A stretch of DNA of 64,000 bases from Anisus vortex (lineage: Eukaryota > Mollusca > Gastropoda > Planorbidae): NCBI GenBank assembly GCA_949126835.1, contig OX421497.1, forward strand, positions 24,307,612 through 24,371,611, written 5' to 3'. Under the pieces are notes generated by a model. The model worked only from the letters and a program-made list of their open reading frames with translations, did not search any database and was not told the DNA's origin. This document shows positions 58,932 through 64,000 of the stretch, piece by piece. The translations under genes were made by a program, and so were the position numbers. Numbering within the stretch: position 1 is the first letter of the stretch; every line of letters starts with the position of its first letter.

Positions 58932-59977
58932 CAGCGGTTCCCAACCTGTGGGTTGCGACCTCTTTGGGGGTCTAATCTTATACATTACAGACGCTCCTTC
59001 TATAAAGAAGATTATTGCGACTACGGTCAAAGGACCCTTTCACAGGGGTCGCCCAATAGGCCTACCATAAAAAAACAACATATTTTTACATATGTTCATG
59101 AGACGCACAAGAGCTTATTAAATTTATGAACAACCATGCTATGCAGTAACAATTGATATCTCTACAATGCCAATTACAGCATTCTGGATCAAGTGTTTGC
59201 AGGCAAATCCTATTCTGCCTGAGAGTGTTGCTACTTCTTCTTTCATCTCCAACAACATATCTTCGCGAAAGAGAGTTTTCCAGGTGGTTAATTATCAATC
59301 TAAATAAGATAAGTCTTTAAGATGATCTTGGTTGTACTTTTGCAAAGACTTGCACGAGAATTTCTGATCTGGCGAGAAATAAGCAATCTCAACCATTGCA
59401 CTAATTCTTATAAGTTTACAGACGTTCCTTCTACTTCTAGATAGAAATAGAAGATTATTACGTCCACTAGGCCCAAAACTGCTGCAGGGCGACAGGGATC
59501 GGTCGGTGGCAGGGATAGAACCCGCGACGTGTCGGTTGGTTTTTGATTGACAGTCCGATGAACTAACCGCTGGACTAGCCGGCTTCACTAACGTTGACTT
59601 CTTACACGTACTGCTACAAAATGTAACACTATAGTTTATTGTTTTATTTAGACTGTTCCATATGCTGCACTATGCTTCAAGAATATTTATTTTTTATTAG
59701 AATAATTAGTTTTTCACAACAGGCCTATATAATTATAGATTGTTTTTGTGATAATTCCCTATATGTTCCATTCTTAACCATGAAAATACATCCTACATAT
59801 CAGATATTTTAATTAGGGTACCATTCATAACAGTATCAAAATTGGTTATGAAGTAGCAAGAACTTAGCCAAGAACAATAGTTTTAATGCTGAGGTCATAA
59901 CATTTAATAACAACAACATATTATTGAACTGTATTATAATTATATGGTCGCGGCATTAGGAAGGTTGGGAACTACTG
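58932..59977. mobile_element. hAT (Charlie-like) element with nested SINEs
   Basis: 1,046 bp with left end CAGCGGTTCCCAACCTGTGG and right end, on the reverse complement, CAGTAGTTCCCAACCTTCC. Flanks are ATTTAAGC (58924-58931) and ATCTAAGC (59978-59985), an 8-bp duplication with one change. The ends match the widespread hAT-Charlie type. Inside are a SINE 3' fragment (about 58978-59020) and a full SINE family A copy (59405-59587), so it predates them. No transposase is recognised. Confidence 0.85.
59405..59587 (-). mobile_element. tRNA-derived SINE (family A), nested in hAT
   Basis: The reverse complement begins GCCGGCTAGTCCAGCGGTTA, has the B-box-like GGTTCTATCCC, the body CTGTCGCCCTGCAGCAG and the end GAAGGAACGTCTGTAAAC. 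It is a full-length copy matching 8903-9095. Confidence 0.88.
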
Positions 59978-59985
59978 ATCTAAGC

Positions 59986-62130
59986 CATCCACAATAGTTT
60001 AAACGAGCATGTGTATTATAAAGTATTTCCTTTTTTAAAATCATTTACCGGGTATATTAAATTCCAAAAAAATGTTTCTTTGTATACGACCAAATCATTG
60101 GAAGGCTAAATTAACCACTTTCCAACATGCTATCAAGAAAAAACTTGACACATAGGCATTAAGCCGATGACAAAACATTCCATCGATTTCTCAACCACAA
60201 CCCCACCCCAAATGAACAAAATTCGTGTTTTATTACACACTATGGTGCACTATTAGAAAATAATGTTAAAAAACTTTTTACAACATTGTTGTGGCAACAA
60301 CTTACTCTAGAAATGGGTTTAATTAAGCTGCAAACTAGTTGGTTGATGACAGATGTGTGGTTAATTTAATACATTTGTTTAGTAAATATCTTATAGTAGA
60401 GAATATCTAGTTTTATAACAATGTTAACGTATCAAGACAAACAGTATTATTACATTATTAGTATTATGAGAGGTTTAAAAACAATTATTCAGATTTCTAT
60501 TTTTTTAGAAAATGTTTATTTTGTATAACAACATATAGTAATACTACAATTTAGACAGATCTTGATGCAAAATACAAACACACATATATACATTTTCAAA
60601 TTGAAACAAATGAGCTAATTCAAAGTGTGTATTAAAGTAATTACAAATATTTGAAATATTACCCGTAAAAATAAATAAAGAAAATAATGTTTTGTTAGGA
60701 CATGTAAATCTACAGTAAAACCATTGAATTAGAGTAAAGAATGTATAGAATTTCCTGTTACAATGTAACAAAACTTTCAGTTCATTTTAGACTAAACTAA
60801 AATATTGGATAAAAACAATATTTTGGAAATATTAAACTCATTAGATTTAAAAAAAGGTAGGTCTAGTTTTACTGTATCAAAATAAAATGAGCTAACAAGA
60901 TAGATTACTGTACCGGTACTATTACATCTGACGATTTATGTGGTTATAATATTTCACCCAAGGAACATTTCAAACGCACTAAATATCATACTATATCACC
61001 ATATCATACTAATATCATGTCATACCGGTACTAATACTATATCACAATGTCATGCTAATACTAAATCATCATGTCATACAATTACTATATCACTTTGTCA
61101 TACTAATACTGTATAATCATGTCATACTATTAGTATATCACTGTTGCCATGTCATACTATAGGATCATGAAAATAAATTATGTCAAACTGTAAAAGTTTG
61201 GAAAAAAAAAATTGCATAGTATATTAAAATTGTCACTTTTGAGCAATTAAAAATGGTGGGCAAATGAGGTTTTTAGAGCCGCATGCAAATCTTTGTTGAG
61301 TTACGTACGCCCTCAATTATTTTTTTCTATGTGATGCAATCCTTAATATGGTACTGAAGTGGGAAATTAAAGATTTTGTTTCAGGTGTGTTGTATGAAAA
61401 CAAATTCATGATATGGTGACAAAAAAAAATCTTAAATACTGTAAATCTTGAGTAATTAGGTTAACAACTAACATTACACAAGTTAGATGTTTCTGAGAAG
61501 AAAAAAAAGTAGTACCAATATTGAACACTTCAGCGTCGCGATGGATGAATACTGATACATATATATTAATATTAACTGGATAAGTAAATATTTACTGATA
61601 TCATTAAAATATTCAAATACATTGACCACGAGTCAGTACACATGTTTTTAAGTTTTGAATATACACAACAAAAGTTAGTTGACCTTTCAATAAGTTTATC
61701 TTAAAAAAAAACATCATATTATGAAATAGCTGAACATGAATATTTAGGATAAACTATGAAACTTTGTACTTTTTAATATGAATTTTTTTTTAAATTTATG
61801 TCACGTAGACAGATCTTCCATTATAATAAGGATTAATTTAAGTTTGATTATGTAAAATATATAATATAAAAGGGTGTGACTCTTACAAAAATATGAGAAA
61901 AAAATAAACGGCTGCTGTCAATGACATTATGTCTGCTCTACCCCCAAAACCACAATAAAGTTTATTGAAACAGCACCGATTAGAAAAATTAAATGAACAG
62001 AAAACAATTCAAATGTCGGAATATAAAGAAAACTTCAATAAAGATCAAATGTGTAGAAATTGTAGAAATGTAGAACTAAATTATTTTTTTGACTAAACCA
62101 GATCATCCACATTATATAAACATTGATAAC
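59986..62130. other. Intergenic AT-rich region between ACAT1 and MPC2
   Basis: No gene recognised. A degenerate repeat of CATACTAATACTATATCA and CATGT words lies at about 60985-61165. The MPC2 3' UTR lies at the right end; a minus-strand AATAAA (61966-61961) is about 170 nt after its stop. Confidence 0.45.
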
Positions 62131-62134
62131 TTGG

Positions 62135-63599
62135 TTAATTTTTGGGATTTTCTTGTTGCACTGTGACTTTCTTGGTGTATTTGTAACTGAAAGCACATGC
62201 AAAAAACAACAACACCATTAACAAAGATATAACTGATCATCTGAAATAGTATGGAACCTTTCAGTGATAAAAAGCTCTTAATAAGGGCCATTCATATATT
62301 ATGTACGCACTATGGGGAAGAGAGATTTTATTTACAGATGCCTATGGTGAGGGATTTTTACAAAATTTGTATGTAGTCACAAAATTATATATATTGCCTC
62401 AATAACATTTTTTAAGAAAACAATCATTCAGACACTAGAATGATTGAATTCACAGATATTAGATTTAAAGTCAAGGGCTGGGCATGGTTATGAAAAATTC
62501 TGTTGAATTCTGTAGCAATTTGTTTCAATGACTGCAAGTGGCATTCAAGACCAACTCATTCAAGACTGATATGCGATAATTGGGTAAACTTATAGATGCT
62601 AAAAAATTCTAAATTTATAATATATACATTGGAAGTAATTAACATTTTATAGTGACTAAATGTTTATACATGACTAAAATCAATACTAAAAACATATCCA
62701 TGACTCTTTGATTTTATCTGCATTTCTTAAAATCCATTTAAAGTTTCTCTTTTGTTTATGTTGTAATATTTAATCAATTATTATGAAGGAGTGTTATTAA
62801 AAATAAAATTTCAATGGGGTAAAGAAGCTTCTTTGAAATCACCCATAGAATAGAGGTGGAGGGGTGTATTATTATCTGACCTTATTTGTCTGAGTAAAAT
62901 TAAGATTGTCACAGGGTATGAGGTACAAAAAAGTAAACATTAAATATTTCTTTACTTACTGAAGAGCTCTCAATAATTGTAAATAACCTGTGCTTCCCAC
63001 AAAGATATTCACTAAGAACAAACTGTAGTTTTTTGGTGTTATCACCAAAGAATACCTTGACCAAATAGTACCTGAATAAATAAATACATTTTATTATCCT
63101 TATGAATTCTTCATTTTAAAAATGTCCTAAAAACTATACAATTAAAATCTAGTAACATGATATTAATTCTACTCATTAAATAGTATACAACGTACCTAGC
63201 TCTTCAAATGGTTTAAATCATATATTTTACATTTTAGACACTTTTTACAAAGTTGAGAATTAAACAAGTTCACTCGTGTCTAATGTAGTGAGAAAAATAT
63301 CTCAGAGAATGAAATAAGAAATCTTACCAGTAGCAGCCAAAGCAGCTGATTGATTAATACTGAGATTTTCTGCAGGTCTTTGTAAATCACCAATACCAGC
63401 AATAACCAGAACCTATCAGTAAACAAACAAAGAAAACTTTAATAATTAATACCAGGCCAGCACCCCTTCTTAAAAACAATGAACAATTTAATGTGGTAGG
63501 GCTACTAATACTATTACTACAAAACAATTATCATTAATTAGCCATTACCAATACCTACCCATTTCAGAGCCGGTGCCCAAAAGTGAATAGTTTTAGGAC
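62135..63599 (-). CDS. MPC2: Mitochondrial pyruvate carrier 2, 3' exons
   Basis: A subunit of the MPC1-MPC2 heterodimer that carries pyruvate across the mitochondrial inner membrane. Four exons join in frame: 63599-63559, 63412-63328, 63071-62960, 62186-62135 (about 97 codons). The product contains the family signatures PKTIHFWAPALKW, the first membrane stretch with GIGDLQRPAENLS, SAALAATG, IWSRYSLVITPKNYSLF, and the last membrane stretch VNIFVGSTGYLQLLRAL, followed by a short charged tail. Donors are GTAGGT, GTAAGA and GTAAGT. The N-terminal exon (about 30 residues) is beyond the right edge. The window contains no MPC1. Confidence 0.95.
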
Positions 63600-63604
63600 C
63601 TGTG

Positions 63605-64000
63605 GATATAATAATAAAAGATAAAAACTTTTTTAGCCTAAGGTGTGTTTGTGTGGGGTTGGGGTTATAACATAATTATGTTGGTCTAGGTGACAGATGA
63701 TGATGTTACTTGCTACTACAAATAAACGGTTCTAGTATTTTCAAAATCGTTTGCATGAAATATAAAATAATGGCCTACCTAGTAAAGATAAATATAAATA
63801 CGGTAGTCTTACTCTTAGACTTATATTTTAAAATTCACTAACATTTCACTTTACAAGAAAGGCTCAAGAAATACAAGTTAAAGGGACATTTTATGGCCCT
63901 TAGTAGAAAAGGTAAAAAACCTGGTGTCATCCTTGACTCACAGTTGCGAAGACTTGGTCAGATCTGACCTTATCTGTATATTTGACTCGGCAAAGAAACT
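63605..64000. other. MPC2 5' intron
   Basis: No coding exon is recognised on the minus strand up to the window edge. It is presumably intronic. Confidence 0.5.

Overview
The window is animal nuclear DNA: AT-rich, with intron-rich protein genes, tRNA-derived SINEs, LINE fragments, many hAT DNA transposons and minisatellites. The taxon is inferred, not proven. The very frequent palindrome TAGGCCTA and the conserved animal genes fit a lophotrochozoan, probably a gastropod mollusc (sea-slug-like), but nothing in the window fixes the species.

Layout. (1) At 949-1761, minus, are the first exons of a gene with an N-terminal LOTUS (OST-HTH) domain, most like TDRD5; the rest runs off the left edge. 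(2) 2.9-4.7 kb holds a 126-bp satellite, CT repeats and a 63-nt poly(A). (3) At 5902-7377, minus, is a compact intronless three-gene cassette of Maverick/Polinton (adintovirus-like) type: packaging ATPase, a small basic protein with a hydrophobic tail, and a lysine-rich protein. It is headed by a GC-rich array of transcription-factor-like motifs (7.6-7.98 kb) and a 40-bp minisatellite (8.0-8.9 kb). (4) At 10110-24545, plus, is a complete 30-exon POLR3B (RNA polymerase III second-largest subunit, 1,130 aa). (5) 24.8-33 kb is intergenic, with repeats and decayed transposons. (6) At 33073-48672, plus, is ANKRD6/diversin (about 1,401 aa), whose 8.5-kb first intron holds a hAT element and a decayed LINE. 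(7) At 52013-58382, minus, is a complete 13-exon mitochondrial acetyl-CoA acetyltransferase, ACAT1 (435 aa). (8) At 62135-63599, minus, are the last four exons of MPC2 (mitochondrial pyruvate carrier 2); its 5' exon lies beyond the right edge.

The host genes are separate transcription units, not an operon. ACAT1 and MPC2 both serve mitochondrial metabolism, but there is no evidence that they are co-regulated. Every exon join quoted was checked by reading frame, and lengths and catalytic residues agree with the families.

The most unusual observations are: a hAT transposon at 50333-51159 with perfect 8-bp target duplications that carries a 180-bp exon-intron-exon piece of the neighbouring ANKRD6 gene (3 mismatches); tandem duplications in POLR3B that multiply a 3' splice site (22.3-22.5 kb) and a 5' splice site (23.4-23.56 kb); the motif array beside the Polinton-type cassette; and two in-frame GC-AG introns.
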